Part shown: positions 1-15,699 of the stretch, in pieces
Numbering within the stretch: the stretch's first letter is position 1
How the letters are laid out: the number at the start of each line of letters is the position of its first letter
Source: Kuschelorhynchus macadamiae
Taxonomy: Eukaryota; Arthropoda; Insecta; Coleoptera; Curculionidae
DNA length: 64,000 bases
NCBI GenBank assembly: GCA_030620095.1
Contig: JAUTXW010000064.1
Coordinates: forward strand, 1,372,501-1,436,500
Reading direction: 5' to 3'
Position numbers and translations under genes: made by a program
The notes under the pieces: model-generated
The model's database searches: none
Told to the model about the DNA's origin: nothing
What the model saw: only the letters and a program-made list of their open reading frames with translations

Positions 1-268
1 TTTCCTCTGTTTTTTTCCTGTAAATACATTATACCTATCCGGGCCCACCTGTTAATTGTCTACGTAATAAAAAAAAGTCCTGAGTTGGCCCCATGGCGAG
101 AAGTGTGTGTCCCTGAGTTATCGTGGGTTTTGGGTTCTAATTGAGGCTAGATTAGGTTAATCTTAAATAAATGCTCATACGACTGCTTTAATCGATTCAA
201 AATATGATCAAATACTTTATTAATAAAATAGTATGATAAATGGTGGCTAAATGAGTTTTACTCAAAGC

Positions 269-271
<3 letters not shown>

Positions 272-308
<37 letters not shown>
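272..308. repeat. (TA)n microsatellite
   Basis: A run of about 18 alternating A/T dinucleotides. It lies just beyond the low-coordinate end of the Tigger remnant. The flanking bases 1-271 are AT-rich and show no gene. Confidence 0.95.
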
Positions 309-2353
<2,045 letters not shown>

Positions 2354-2374
2354 TATATCGTATATTCCTTCCTC

Positions 2375-3605
2375 CAGTACCAATTTTTACTTATTATACT
2401 ACACTTGATTTTAAGGCATAATTTAAAATACACTTAATAAGTAGTTTTTACACTGATTTTTTTAAAGACCGCCATTTTGACTCGCCATATTGAATTCGTA
2501 CCAGTTTATCCCTATACCAGATTTAATTTTTCTAAAAAATTTGAGATCAGTTTAATAAACATTCTTTTTAGGTTGTTTGAAGATCTTATTTGGCCACCAT
2601 TTTGCTTCACCATCTTGAATTCGTAATATAATTTTACCATTTTATTTCTATGTTACACTGAACGCTTGCACAAAATTCGAAATTAATCTAATCGGTGGTG
2701 CTTCAGGCAAATTTTTTAAACATTTTGTTCGGTTGCCACTTTGTTTGCTCTCTTGGTTTCGTATCAAAATGTTACCATTCATTCCGACGTAACACTTTAT
2801 TTTTGTGCAAAATTTGAGGCAAATGGGATAATTAGTTTTTTAGTAATATTTTTTTAACATTTCACTAGGCCGTCATTTGGTTCTGCCATACTGTATTTTT
2901 ACCAAAATATTAGCAGATCATTCCCATATGACCCTAAATTTTTGACTAAAATTTGATGTCAATCGGCTACGCAGCGAATTGGCAGACTTCAGACAGACAG
3001 CCAGACCGACGATATTATGAAAACATATTTTTGCCATCTAGAAACGTGAAACTATCTAACAACTGGAAAGGTGATTTTGTCACGCTACAAAAATTTCATT
3101 TGGCCGCCATTTTGTTCCGCCAACTTGAATTCGTATCAAACTTTTACCAGTTTATCTCTATGCCACAATTAATTCTCGCACAAAATTTCAGCCAACATAT
3201 TAAATAGTTTTTTCAGGCTGAATTTTTAAATATTTTATTAAGCGGCCATTTTGTTTCGTCATCTTGGATTCGTACCAAGTACCAGTTGATTCCTATAGAA
3301 TATTTGATTTTTGAGCAAAATTTGAGGTGAAGGATAAATAGTTTTTTAGTAATATATATTTTTTTTTTACATTTTACTAGGCCGCCATTTGGTTTCGCCA
3401 TATTGGATTTTTACCAAAATTTTATCAGGTCGTCCCCCCCCCCTTAATTTTTAACCAAAGTCAATCGTGTAAACAGTTTTTTAGTTATGCCGCGAACAGA
3501 CAGATCGATAGACCGACGGAATCGGGAAACCAGGTTTTTCGGAATCTAGGGACCATGCAACGTAAAGATCGCAAAAAGTCTCGAAGGGTGACTTTTCATG
3601 ATTGA
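2375..3605 (+). repeat. GCCGCCAT modular repeat family, copy 1
   Basis: A non-coding array of diverged units of about 125-140 bp. Each unit carries GCCGCCATTTTG-TTTCGCCAT followed by TTGAATTCGTACC, then a stretch like ACCAGTTTATCCCTAT, a TTTTTGCACAAAATTT stretch and TAGTTTTTTAG. Unit starts lie near 2,469, 2,594, 2,730, 2,868, 3,101, 3,243 and 3,380. A different tail module follows from about 3,440: ATGCCGCGAACAGACAGA, then GGACCATGCAACGTAAAGAT. The terminal hairpin seen in other copies is missing here. There is no coding capacity. Nine other copies or fragments in both orientations are annotated below. Confidence 0.85.
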
Positions 3606-6600
3606 CAAGTCCTTATAGCATTAACAACTATACACACATTCCACAAAACAATATATGTTAACTCTGTCTGCCTGATTTATAAATCAGGCATGTCTGGGAG
3701 AAAGTTTCAGTTAAATTGTTCACCTACCATATTCTATTGTTTCTAGTTTAGAAGTATATAAAATAATTATTAAATGTATTGCATATACTAGTAATAGTTT
3801 CAATGTCTTTGTTGCGTTTAATTATAGCTTTTTCTCATTTTTCTGTGTTTTTTTACCATTGCTCGGGGAATTTAACCGACGTTAAATACATTACAATGAA
3901 CTCTATTCATATTATAAATCTTGTATCGAACACTATTACTAATTTCACTAACAACCAATAAAAAACCATTTTCTACAAAAACAACCTTGCCAAAGAAGCA
4001 CTAGATTTGCCAAACAAACAAATGATTCTTCGCTGTTTTGGTTGTTTATTACTACGATTTGTTCTTTTTATGTACCTATGTATTGTGGTGTAAAATCTTT
4101 TTACGATACTCTTAAAAAATCATTTTGCTGTTGCTTTTTAAAACATCTTCATTTGCTTTAATAGGAAGTATTACCCATAGGAACAGAAGGAAGATTTATG
4201 TATGTCAAATATATTGGAAAAAAAACGTATAGTGTAAAGCACTGTGTAAAATTATAGCATTGTGGAATTTTAAATAGAAACAGTTAAACATCTTAAATAC
4301 ACCCAATTTTTCGAATAATCTCTTAGACCCCTCAGGTTATTATTTTCCAATCCACATTTCAAAAAAAAATCACTACATAACTGTAAGACAAATTTATTTT
4401 GTTGTCTTTTCTTCTGTAAATCACAGAGTTAACAAAATAAAATTTTTGAAGTATTGTGCGATAATTTACTCAAAATTTAAAAATCTGGAACTTACTCATG
4501 AATCCTAAAAAAGTCATTTAGTGCTTTGAGATAAAACACTATAATTTATTTCTCAAATTGAACTCAACAAAAAACTAAAGAAATCTGACAGTTTCTTAAG
4601 GAATTGAATTGACATTTTGTTGTGATTTTACTTATTTATATAAACTGTATATATAATTGTAATACAATTTATTACAGCTTGTATAGATCAAAATGTTGAC
4701 CTAATCTATATCTATATAGCCAGATTTTTCAGCAAGGTCCACCAATCTACATGATTTTCTTTTTGAAATGTTCGTCTGGTTACTGAGACCTTTCAAAACT
4801 ATTTTTTGAATTGTTTTATTGCGTATTTTTTATATAAAATCAATAGGTTTTTCTTCAATACAATTTCTGGGCGATGTGGTGAATGTGCTCCATATTCTTA
4901 TAATTCCATTGAAAACTGATCGCGCCATCTAACGGAAAAGGCAGAATAAGATCTGCCGGGTCACAGTTTTTTAATACTGACGCAATAAGAGTTACAAGCG
5001 AAGAACAAAATCGAAAACCTGAAAACTATCAACTTTAAATCCCTCTATCTAGTGACAGAATTAGGTTGGGCCTATAAGAACATTTAATCAGAATGATTCA
5101 CCCACATTTTTCTAAAGTGTCAGCTAATTTGAGCGAAATCTAACTTTTATAAGGATTTTCTACAAAAATAACTTGGATATTTCTCGTTGATTCTTGCTTA
5201 TGCCTAAACGAACAGTTTCTGACGTATGGGCAAATTATCAGCCAATTTCATTGTAAAATTACATTGGTCCAAGATGGTTTTGCTTTTCTGTTCTTGGTTT
5301 CATTTCCATCGCGATACATTATTCGCGACTATTTAGGACTACAATGCCAATGGTTACCAGACTGTTTATTAACTCACAATTATTCTTAAACCTCTTATAA
5401 ACGCCATATTATCCCAGTGGCCATTATTAATTTAATATTGAAAATTGTCTTATCAATGTGCAAGCAACTGACAAGAGGAGGAGTGTATATCAGAGTATTA
5501 GTTATTAAAAAAAAATGGTGAACATATTTGCGAAGGTACTTTGTAATGGTGGAGAAACGATGCTTCTGAACCGAATATTGTTGCTGCGCGTTCTTACGGG
5601 TAAGTTTAAAGTTTCGTTCTAAGCACAACTAAAAATGATTGTTCGTAGGTCTTTTAGTTTTTTTCCAGTTTTATATCAAATGCCTCAGTGAAGTACAGGA
5701 ACATTTGTTATCGCCAGATTTAAAGAACTGAGGAATAAGAAATGCCGAAAAACATTAATAATCGAAACACTCTGAAAATAAAGAATATAATACTTGGTAG
5801 AATCTGTAGAATAAAGACAAATAACACAAAATTCTATGACGCCTAAGTGTGATGTTCGGAGCACTAATCAAGAGAATAGCCCTTTTTTTGGCTAGAGTGA
5901 AGAATGGTTAAGAAAGCTGGGTCTAAAACTATACGATTAAGAGGGAGAAAATAATCTAGGGGCTCGAAAAAAAAACAGTTTGACGTAATTATTGCGATGC
6001 TATCATGCCAACGGACATTCTGTTATCTAAATAGTGCGAGTACTAGAGGATAGTTTAGAAGATAGAGACCATGACTGAGTGTTAGTGGCGTTGAATTGAA
6101 CAAGGTTATTGGATTACAGCTCTACGATTTCTGAAAGTCAAATAAAAAGAAAAATATTATTTTGCTTTTATCGTTCATTTCCCATTCCGGACTTGGAAAA
6201 TTGTACGTTGGATTGGAGTATAATATTGTACGTCCCAACACTAAAGCGACACGGTTCTTGCATTGATTTAATGGAAGCCAGACGAATGACTATCAGTCAG
6301 TACAGAAATAGTTCGGCAGGAAAGGAAACAGGCAATTTATGCAACGGATTTTGAGGAAAGACTACTAGATAGTATATTTTATCGAAGACTTTAGATATGT
6401 CAAGTTCAATAATGGATTGATATATAGAAAGAGATGGATTTATTTCAGTTGTGTATTATGGAGAGAAGATCTGCTGTTGATATTTGGAGCTGTATTACTT
6501 AACATAGTTTTTTGGATTGATATATTTTGTACTGCCTTGCTAAAAGTTTAACGCATAGAAATACATTTTTTTAGCGTAGGGAATAACTTTTACATTTTCT

Positions 6601-8419
6601 TTAAGAACAGGCTGAAATCCGCCAGATTTCAGGAAGGAAAAATGCCTTTAGGTTAAAAGTGATTTAAACTTACAAACAAATATTCGTTTGAAGAAAAAGT
6701 GGTTCAACATCTCAAAAAAATGTGGTCCAATGACCCTTAATGCGCACTAAACAATGCATTTGCAACGGATTGGGATAGTCCATCAAATACTTACTTGATA
6801 CTCACGGATACTAGCGTTCGCTGTAACAATAATATTAGCTGCTGGACCTATCAACCTATGAGCACATAACTATTCTTTGTTTATCAATAACCTCTCCAGT
6901 TGCTTCAAATTTTTACACATCATCACGAACTCCACGATCATTTATTGCATTATTAATTTAAGATAACGTTTTGACTAGTATTTACCTCTAGATGTTATCT
7001 AGTACAAACTAAAAGTTAAATTTAACACTAAATGGATGCATACGGCCACAGAGCTAAATTTATTTACAAAGCATTAGAGGAACAAAAATGGCATAATAAT
7101 CATTTAATAACTATAAGAATTTTCTTAACAAACCGAGTTTTGAAATACCCAATTTCTGAACACCTTTCAGTAATGAAAGATCAGGACCAGATTAGCTTTT
7201 AGCTCGCAAACCATTTATAAGTTAGATATCTTCACTCGAAAATGATCTAACCAAACAATATTATATGCTTTGCGTAGCGTGTAATCTTCTTTGATCTAAC
7301 ACACGTGATATTGCACCTTAAGTGTTCCTTAAAATATTAACTATAACAACCTTAAACAAAAAGAAACAGATCACTCAAGCGTACCATCATTCTTGTAACT
7401 AAATGACTTCTTATTTACTTAAGATGTCAAAGGAAGAGATACGATAAAACAGGGCTTCCCCTGAATTAATTAATCAAATAGACCGCGACTACTAATAAAT
7501 AAATCTGGCCAATTAATAATAACTATCGTGACCAACTATAACCGATCGAGATCGTGACATTGGCTTTGTTCCTCGAAACCTTGTGGGGCTTTGACATCAA
7601 GAAGATACTAGATTTTCATTAGTATTAATAATTTTCGTTTATCCAAGCAAGTGCTTCAAAAGACCATAATAAGAAGTTTCTTTATTTCATTAGATTAGGT
7701 TTCTTTATTTTATTTGAATAGGTTAATATTCATGTAATTAATAAATTTTTCTTCGCACAGTGGCATATACATATACGAGTTGTTTGCAGGCTCTGGTATA
7801 TATCTACTGGGTGTTATGGAGACAACTTTGGGCATGCCGTTTTTTTTAATTACAAATGAATGTCTAAGTTGACAAAATCACTTTTTTGTTTATAATTCAT
7901 AGTTTTCAAAGGAAATCGCCCAATTAATTGGATCTTTATTTTTAATGTTTTCCTTTTTAATTTAAGAATACACAAAACAAATTAGTTATCTAGTGGATAT
8001 TGCGTAAGATCTGAATATAGTCATAAAACAAAAGTGTCTTTTTCAATCTTTCGAATACCAACAACACCAGTATTAATTGCGGGATGGTTTTAATAAAATA
8101 ATACATTAGTGTAACTGATTTTTGCAAAATAATAATATTTATAATTGAATAATATTATCAGTATTTTCTCTTATGAAGATTCACCAATAATGGTATTTTA
8201 ACAGACTAAACACCAGATGATAAACAAATATCGAATGAATACCTCTCGAATTAGTCACATCAAAGCAGGGAGGTTATCTGAAAAATATTATTGAGGGTTA
8301 ATAAGGGTCTCATGACGATGATGTTCTAATAACTTTTAGATATTTTTCGGATTATTTTAGACGATTAGCGTAAGTTGAACATTTTTGAATACAACTTACC
8401 TCGAATTAAAGAGTTTTTT
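3606..8419. other. AT-rich region, no gene recognised
   Basis: About 4.8 kb of AT-rich sequence. Short open frames (for example 5,395-5,628 and 6,109-6,354) have no recognisable motif, start context or splice pattern. Apart from the perfect palindrome at 3,669-3,690 I see no transposon ends, RNA gene or tandem array. Confidence 0.6.
3669..3690. repeat. 22-bp perfect palindrome
   Basis: Two 11-base arms, TGCCTGATTTA and its exact reverse complement, meet with no spacer. It could be an imperfect-element end or a hairpin. Nothing nearby explains it. Confidence 0.9.
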
Positions 8420-10175
8420 ACTTCCCTCGTAAAAGGGAAGTATTGTAATCGTGAAAAAAGATATTTTTTCAGATCTTCGTGTTTCAGGGTTCCTAGATGA
8501 CGAAAAACATGTTTTCTTAATTCCGTCTGTCTGTCTGTCTGTCTGTCTGTCTGTTCGCGGCATAGCTAAAAAACTACTTACCCGATTGAATTCAAATTTT
8601 GGTCAAAAATTAAGGGTCATATGGAGATGACCTGGTAACATTTTGCTTAAAATCCAATTAGAATAATCTGTCAACATTTTGGTACGAATCCAAGATGGGG
8701 GAACAACATAGCGGCTTAATAAAATATTAAAAACTCAGCCTGAACAAACCAGTTAATGTACGGATTTTAAATTTTGTTCCATAACTATTTGTGGTATAGA
8801 GATCAACGAATAAAACTGTGGTAAGAATTTAAAATGGCAGAACAAAATGGCCGTCAAATCAAATATTATGTAATCGTGAAAAAATCATCCTGTTAGGATT
8901 TACATATTTTCGGGTTTTAACGTCTTTAGATGCCAAAAATATTTTTTTGCATCAATTCCGTCGGTTTATCTGTTTCTTAGTTCGCGGCGTAGCTTTTCAG
9001 AGTGACTTCAAATTTTAGTCAAAAATTAGGGGTCAGATGGGGATGACTTGGTAATATTTTGTTAAAAATCCAATATGCCGGGACAAGATGGCGACTTAGT
9101 TAAAAAAATTATTATTAAAAAACTAATTATACAGTTTCCTAAAATTTTGTACAAAAACCAAGTGTTATGTAAGAATGAACTGGAAAAATTTTGGTACGAA
9201 TATAAGATAGCAAAACACAATGGTGGCCTAATAAAATATTTATAAAATCGGCCTGAAAAAGCTGCTCATTGGGTTAGTTTCAAATTGTGTGTAAACAAAT
9301 TGGAAATTATATTTTTAATGCACAGTTCATTGTTTGTAAACTGTGGCATAATTGAGCTTTATTACCAACTAATGGTGGCTCAATCCAACTTAACCTTAAC
9401 TAATCGTGGTATAGGGATCAACTTATAAAATAATGGTTCTAATTCAAGATGGCCGAACAAAATGGCGGCCAAATAAAATGTTTGTAATACTGAAAAAATA
9501 ACCATCTCAGGTTTTAAATATCTTTATGTTTTAGGGTTCCTAGATGCCAAACATTATGTTTTATCAATTCCGTTGGTCCATCTATCGGTCTATCTGTCTG
9601 TCGGTCTACCTGTCTGTCTGTCTGCCAATTCTCGGCATAACTTAAATACTACTTACCCGATTGACTTCAAATTTTGATCAAAAATTAAGGGTTATATGGG
9701 GATGACCTGGTAACATTTTGGGAAAAGTCCAATATGGCGAAAGAAGATGACGGACTAGTGAAAAAAATTATTATTACAAAACTACTCATCCAATTTATCT
9801 CAAATTTTGCAAAGAACGTCAAGTATTATGTTGGAATCAACTGGTAACATTTTGGTATGAATCCAACATGGCGAAACAAAATGGCGGCTTAATAAATTAT
9901 TTAAGAATTCAGCCTGAAAAACTGCTTAATAGTTTGATTTCAAATTGTATGTCACAACTTATTGTGCTATAGGGAAAAACTAGTAAAATTATGGTACAAA
10001 TTCAAGATGGCCGACCAAAATGGGAGCCAAATAAAATGTTTGTAATCGTGAAAAAATTCACCCTCTCTGGTTATACATATCTTCACCTTTTAGTGTCCCT
10101 AGATTAAGGGTCATATTGGGATGACCTGGTAATATTTTGGTAAAAATACAAAATGGCGGAATAATATTAAAAACA
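8420..10175 (-). repeat. GCCGCCAT modular repeat family, long copy 2
   Basis: The longest copy, inverted relative to copy 1. It opens with the terminal hairpin ACTTCCCT-CGTAAA-AGGGAAGT (8,420-8,441), then TATTGTAATCGTGAAAAAA, the GGTTCCTAGATG box and a (CTGT)n tract at 8,526-8,553. The tail module recurs at about 8,869, 9,489 (with a second CTGT tract near 9,597-9,622) and 10,038. The core units between carry CAAAATGGCGGCC-type motifs; AAAATGGCGGC is exact at 9,459-9,469 and 9,878-9,888. This is a higher-order repeat of tail plus core modules, not a single insertion unit. Confidence 0.85.
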
Positions 10176-10176
10176 T

Positions 10177-10560
10177 TTTGTTAGAGTGGTAAAATATTTG
10201 AGGTTAAGATCCAGTAAAAAACTAATTTTTTTAAATTGTCAACTTTCGTAACTTAATTGTTCTATCCTCAGAACATATATATAGATCCTATATCCTGAAT
10301 GAAACCCATATTGTCAGTCTTTACCTACTCCCCGTTTGTTCGCATATATTTCCCAGATATTACGTTACTAAATGGTTTTCGTTAATAATCCTGTTGTTCT
10401 TATGTTAGAGTGGTGTATTATTTGGGGTTAGTTAGGTTAGGGAGTAACACAAGTCTATTTTTAAATAGTCGATGTCACGCAACTTTATTTTTGCATCCGC
10501 AGGACACATATATAGATCTTGCTAGGATGCGAACTTAAAACGATTATTTCAACTATTTTT
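10177..10560 (+). repeat. Diverged direct duplication of about 225 bp
   Basis: A block starting TTAGAGTGGT at about 10,177 and containing GAACATATATATAGATC near 10,272 is followed by a diverged second copy starting TTAGAGTGGT at about 10,405 with GGACACATATATAGATC near 10,501. It is non-coding. The stretch from 10,560 to 11,100 shows no gene. Confidence 0.6.
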
Positions 10561-11109
10561 TGCACGAACAAACTTCTCTAAAAAGGGCCCTTAGAAGGGT
10601 TATATTTCTAAAACGGTTAGTACGATTTTAACGCGCTCATGGTGAATATTGGTTCAAAAGGTCAAGAACTACGTACAACATATAAAAGCGATTTTTACTG
10701 AAGCAAGTCTGTTTTCCATAAAGTTCCTTCGCGATCCTGTGGGTGAAGATATAAATTTAAAACTCATTTAAGTTGATAGTATATATTAGGTAAAACGACC
10801 TGTATTTCTATATAATATGATATGCATTTAAAGCTCTACTAACTGCGCTGAATAAGAAAATAAATTACCGATTTTAAGCGTGAAATTTACTTAAACTAAA
10901 AAGTTATTTACAAAGGGTATTAAACAAGATTCCAAATTTTTCAATATTTTATTTGTTCCGAAGATTTTCCAGTTCTAATTGCGAGATCAGCTTAATCCCT
11001 AATCACCTCATATTGATGGTATTAAAACGAAAATACTTAATAAACCTTTCCATAACAGAGGATATACGACGCTTAAATTAGCAAAAATTAAACTTTCTTT
11101 AAGTCGGGG

Positions 11110-12060
11110 GATAAAAATGATTCGTTTAACTTTAGACATATTTGCTCAATTTCGACAATAGCAAAAATTTTTGAAAAAATCGTTAAAAACCGAATAATAA
11201 ATTATTTAAATAAGTTCCCTATATTATAAGATTGGGAATATGGGTTTCGAAGTGGTATGTCCACACAAGATGCAGCGGCAGCAGTCTTCGTAGACGTGGC
11301 TAAAGCCTTTGATACTGTTAGCCACACTGAGCTACTAATTTTGGGGAATACGAGTATAGGTTTTAGAGGAACACTATTTAGGTAATTGCTATTTAATATT
11401 TACTTTATATTGGATCTAGAGGAGAAGCGATAAACAGTTATTTTTTTATAGAAGCCTGAACTGGGATGATTTAAAGAAATTAGGAGACAGCGATTTTGTA
11501 AATATAGTTACCTTCTTTAATAAAATAAATTGGAAAAACGAACTTTAAGAATGACATTTCCTTCCTACGCTAACAATTTACCCAATATTACCGAATTAGA
11601 TATTAAATGTCAATACTGAAAATCCTAATAGGAAGATTAAGAAGTAAGAATAATTCCAAAATTTAAGTATTATCAACAAATATTTAAAACAAAACAATTA
11701 AAAACACTTAATACAATCCCATTTTTTATATAACATTCAGTGGAAGTAACAATAAAGTGGATTTTAAAAATTATTTATAATAAAGGCTGTATGTTTTCTA
11801 CCGATGATCTCTATATTGAAAGTAAAATGTTTGACACTCGTCAAGTAGAAGTTTGGTAATTAAACAACATATAAATAGCTTTGTTAATCAAGACTGCAAT
11901 ATGCGTCAATATGGAAATATACCTGAAGTACCTAGACCCATTAAAATATCTGGACAGAGATGGTATACCTATTTGGCTCCCAGAGCCTATAATGTACGTC
12001 CATATGAAATTAAATGCGCTCTTTAAAAAGAAAGTTAACAGTTAGAAGTGGATTAATCAA
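11110..12060 (+). pseudogene. Non-LTR retrotransposon reverse transcriptase remnant
   Basis: A decayed ORF2 of a Jockey/CR1-type retrotransposon. Around 11,160-11,380 one reads TIAKIFEKIVKNRIINYLNK, then GFRSGMSTQDAAAAVF and the catalytic-region motif FVDVAKAFDTVSHTELL. These are the N-terminal fingers and domain A of a non-LTR RT. Much of the palm and thumb is deleted or scrambled. Near 11,950-12,000 a C-terminal segment, YLAPRAYNVRPYEIK, matches the usual end of such ORFs. The following 3' region ends in AATAAACTTACTATTATTATT near 12,400-12,440, a typical AATAAA plus microsatellite tail. Several stops and frameshifts make it inactive. Confidence 0.75.
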
Positions 12061-12459
12061 ACGTATAAACTTTAAAAATTATATAACTTAAAAAAACAAT
12101 AATTTTATAAATAAATAAAAACAAAAAAATATATAAAAATTTATGAATTGATATATTGTGGTCTCGATGTCGGCTGTGTATTATGCACCTATTTTTTTAT
12201 TATATTATAGTTTATAGATTACAGTTTTCATGATCATACCTACATAAGTAATTTTATTGTTCTAATGTTTAGAATATATAATTATTGAGAGTACTAGATT
12301 TGAACATTAACCCAAGTACAAGAACCCTATAATGAGTAAATTGTTTATTTGTGTGCCTTTTTTGATCTATTGTAATGGCTATATTACATTGTACCTTGAA
12401 CATTAATAAACTTACTATTATTATTATAATTATTATATTATATTATATATTAATTGATC

Positions 12460-13920
12460 AGTAGTTTATTTAACAATATTACGCTTAACTGCTAAAATAT
12501 TAGAATCCTGTCGAGTTGTGTACAAAATCATTGCAAAAGAGCCTCTAATATGCGTTTGAATGGCAGTTTAAGGAATAGTTGTGAGTCTATTTTCTCTGAA
12601 AGATTTTTGGATGCGATTTTTTGGGAATCCCGGGAAACCCCAACCAAAATGTTGACTATTACTTTAACGTCTACGTCATCATCTCAAACACTTGAAACGT
12701 TTATTATTATTATTATTATGATTATTATGTATATCTGTAAGTGGAGATAAATATCACTGAATTTGCCACTTTCTTTTTTTAACTAAATTAAAATTTCTCT
12801 TTGACCGCTTATTACTATAAAGTACATAAAGTAATCGAGAAAGTTAATTTGTTAGACCGTTAATGTGGTATAAGAGGTAAAAGCTTAATTGCGTCAATTT
12901 TATTAATTATTGTTAAGTGCATAAATATGTCATTTCAGGGAAGAGATTTAGTTCTACTGGCGTCTACTTTCTTGCCAGTCTAATAAAATTAATTATAATC
13001 ACTTTAATTTAAAGTTTTCTATTTTAGATATATTTTGGCTTTTACGTGAAAAAAAAAATTGCTACGACTGCTATGAAAACGTCCAAAAAACATACTACCA
13101 ACAAGATTTGAACACGACCAATTTTGCATGTCGTAGGAAATAATATCTCACGACTCACATTAGTTCATTATTGGTCAGCTCCCGTGTGCAAAATACAGCC
13201 TACTTCATATTTTATTTTATACAACGATATATGCTTGGCGGTTGTTCATTGAACACTTAAAGGGCTGTGTACACGTGCAAAAGTAATGAAACAAAAAGGT
13301 CTGTCTATATAACGTGTATATTATCCAAGTCATACATAGTACCAAATCAATGTACTTAAAATATTTAACATGTAACAAAGACAAAACAAAAATTGACGAA
13401 GATCAAATTTCATTTTATTTTTTTTATATTTATTGCTTAAAAAGCAGCCACATGCAGGCATGATGAAACAGTCGTTTCAAATATTACAAACTCACTCGTC
13501 TATGTCTCGTGCCATGAGACATTCGTGTGAAAAGCGGTTTGTAAAACTTGTTATACAGTATATTATTTTAAACTTTTATGTATTTTAATGTATATATATT
13601 GAATTAGAAAATATTTGAAACAAAATAATTAAAAACCACTTCTATGTCCATATACAAAATATAAAAACATCGAACATAATTTCACCTTGGTGGTGAAATA
13701 TCGAGTTATATTCCTTAACGCTGCAGAGAATTTCAACTTTCAGATGTCAACATCGTATACGCAGATGCTGCGCCTTGATCTTGGCCAGGTTGTCTAAAAA
13801 CGATAGTTTTTTTTCAATGCTATTTGTTTAATATTTTATTTTATTTATTTATCTTATTTATTTTTTCTTCTTTACTTTACTTCGTCTTATTTTTTGGTTA
13901 AAAAGGGTGGTAGAGAAATT
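12460..13920. other. AT-rich region, no gene recognised
   Basis: It contains short ATT/TTA runs (around 12,700) and a small stem ATGTCTC/GAGACAT at 13,502-13,522. The 66-codon open frame at 12,550 ends in an ATT-encoded isoleucine run and shows no family motif. No supported gene. Confidence 0.6.
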
Positions 13921-13999
13921 GTTTCCCTTGTCCGAGGAGGTACCACCCCACATATATTTTTTATAGATTGGTGAAGACTTTACTGACAATTTTCGCCCT

Positions 14000-15665
14000 G
14001 TGTATATGAGACCTTTTTCTTCCTTATTTTACCTTAGCCGAACAATGTTATATCAAAATATCTTGATGGCTTTTCCTCAAGTAAAATATTCCGGATTCAA
14101 AATGCCTTCCATTCAGATATCCGGGGGCTCCACTATCGAAATGTTATTTCTCATTCCCAATATCTGTGGTTTGAGTAAAACTCTCAACCCCGTTCACCAC
14201 CATCTGCAATCCTGTAAACCTCATAATTTTTACCTGACCGAAATCAAAATAAGCCGTAAAAATGTAACCAATCGCCTTTGTTATAAACTTCTTGCACGAT
14301 TCCGACTAAACGGTGCTATTTGCGTAGTAATGTATCCTGTAGAAGACTTCCTAATCTTGAATCTAACAAATCCGATATTCTATGGCTCAAACTAGCCCTT
14401 AGAACTCCCAATAAATTTATTTGTTGTATTTTTTGCTCTCCCTAAGCCAATTCCTGCAATGAGCTCACCGACTTTATTTCTGCTAAACTTGGTTTCCTAA
14501 TATATGAATTCTCTTCCCCTGAAATCATTATTCTTGGAGATTTTAACCTTCATATTAAAGAATGATTAGATTCATTAGACTTTCCCATGCACTGTTACAC
14601 CTAGTCATCTGACCATGGTCTAGTTACTGTTTCCTGTTCCGGAAGTTGTAGAATCCATGCCAACTCGTACTATTTGCCACTATAATGTCGCTGATTGGGA
14701 TGGGTTGCGGTATTTCTACTTTTTCTTTCCTTGGAATGATGTTTGTTTCTCTTCTAGCGATCCTTCCGAAATTTGTCCATACATCACACAATAATTCAAA
14801 GGAAACATACCACATTCTATTAAGACTTCAAAATTTTCCAACAATAAAGCTTGGTTTTCAAAATCCTACGTTTAATTCTAGACGAGTCACGAAATCATTC
14901 CACCCATATAATTTTCCAACATAAAAAATGCCTTAAAGACATACATAAAAGGCATGGTTTTTTCATGCCAAAATGGAAGCCAGGCCTTTTGGTTGACTGC
15001 CAAAACCATTAATCGAAACTTCTGCAAAACCTCCTTTCCATCCAGTATTCCATCAACTTCCGGTCATCAAATTCTTTCGACATCTAAAGTAAGTACCAGC
15101 TTTGCCATACAATATGCACGAAGTTTCCTTCAGGGTTAAAAAAATACGACGTATTCTCAAAACAGTTAATACCAAAAAGTCCTTGATGGTGTTCAGGCCA
15201 TAGTCATGAAAAAGTCTCTTTCTGAACTGACCTATCCTTACACGGTTATTCCAAGTGTCCAATGACAAGTGCATTTTTCCTAAAAGCTGGGAATATCCTC
15301 GTATGCAGCCTGTTCCCAAAAAGGGATTCAAAACTCTTTCCTTTGCAGATCCATATTTCTACTCCCAGTTATGAATAAAACAATCGAGAAATATATTAAT
15401 ACTGATCTTTTAAATTACCTTTAAATGTATAAACTAACCCATGACCACAACAGAAAATACTTTCTTTCAACCAACTTGTATACCCTTTACACCTTGCAAA
15501 TCACCTACTTGAGTATTGCTCTCATATATGGGGAGCAAATCCTCTCTCAGTCCTTAACACCCTTGACTTCGTATAAAGAGGAGCTATTCGCCTGATTGAT
15601 GATCCAAACATCACATTAGAGCATCGTTGCATTGTCGGCGATTGAAGAAATACCAACATATAATA
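14000..15665 (+). pseudogene. Jockey/CR1-like retrotransposon ORF2 (EN plus partial RT), decayed
   Basis: The relic begins with an apurinic-type endonuclease domain: LQSCKPHNFYLTEIKIS (about 14,200), FRLNGAICV (about 14,300), PEIIILGDFNLH (about 14,520-14,555, the GDFN active-site motif) and SSDHGLVTV (about 14,605-14,630, the SDH motif). The inter-domain segment follows (FPWNDVCFSS, about 14,730; QNGSQAFWLTAKTINRNF, about 14,970), then RT fingers (WEYPRMQPVPKKG, about 15,290). The catalytic palm, including any YADD box, is missing. The next part is the C-terminal segment LEYCSHIWGANPLSVLNTLD near 15,500, ending with DDPNITLEHR near 15,620. Numerous frameshifts. An internal deletion near 15,430-15,480 removed the RT core. 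Confidence 0.8.
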
Positions 15666-15699
15666 ATACGTATTACCGTTACGATAATTTGTTATGAAT

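Noticed and set aside
8420..8441. GCCGCCAT family as a Helitron, because of the terminal hairpin
   Set aside because: No CTRR follows the hairpin, no TC start is evident, and no Rep/helicase sequence is present in the window.
8526..8553. CTGT tracts with regular repeats considered as a CRISPR array
   Set aside because: Simple microsatellite with no spacers, in a eukaryotic sequence.
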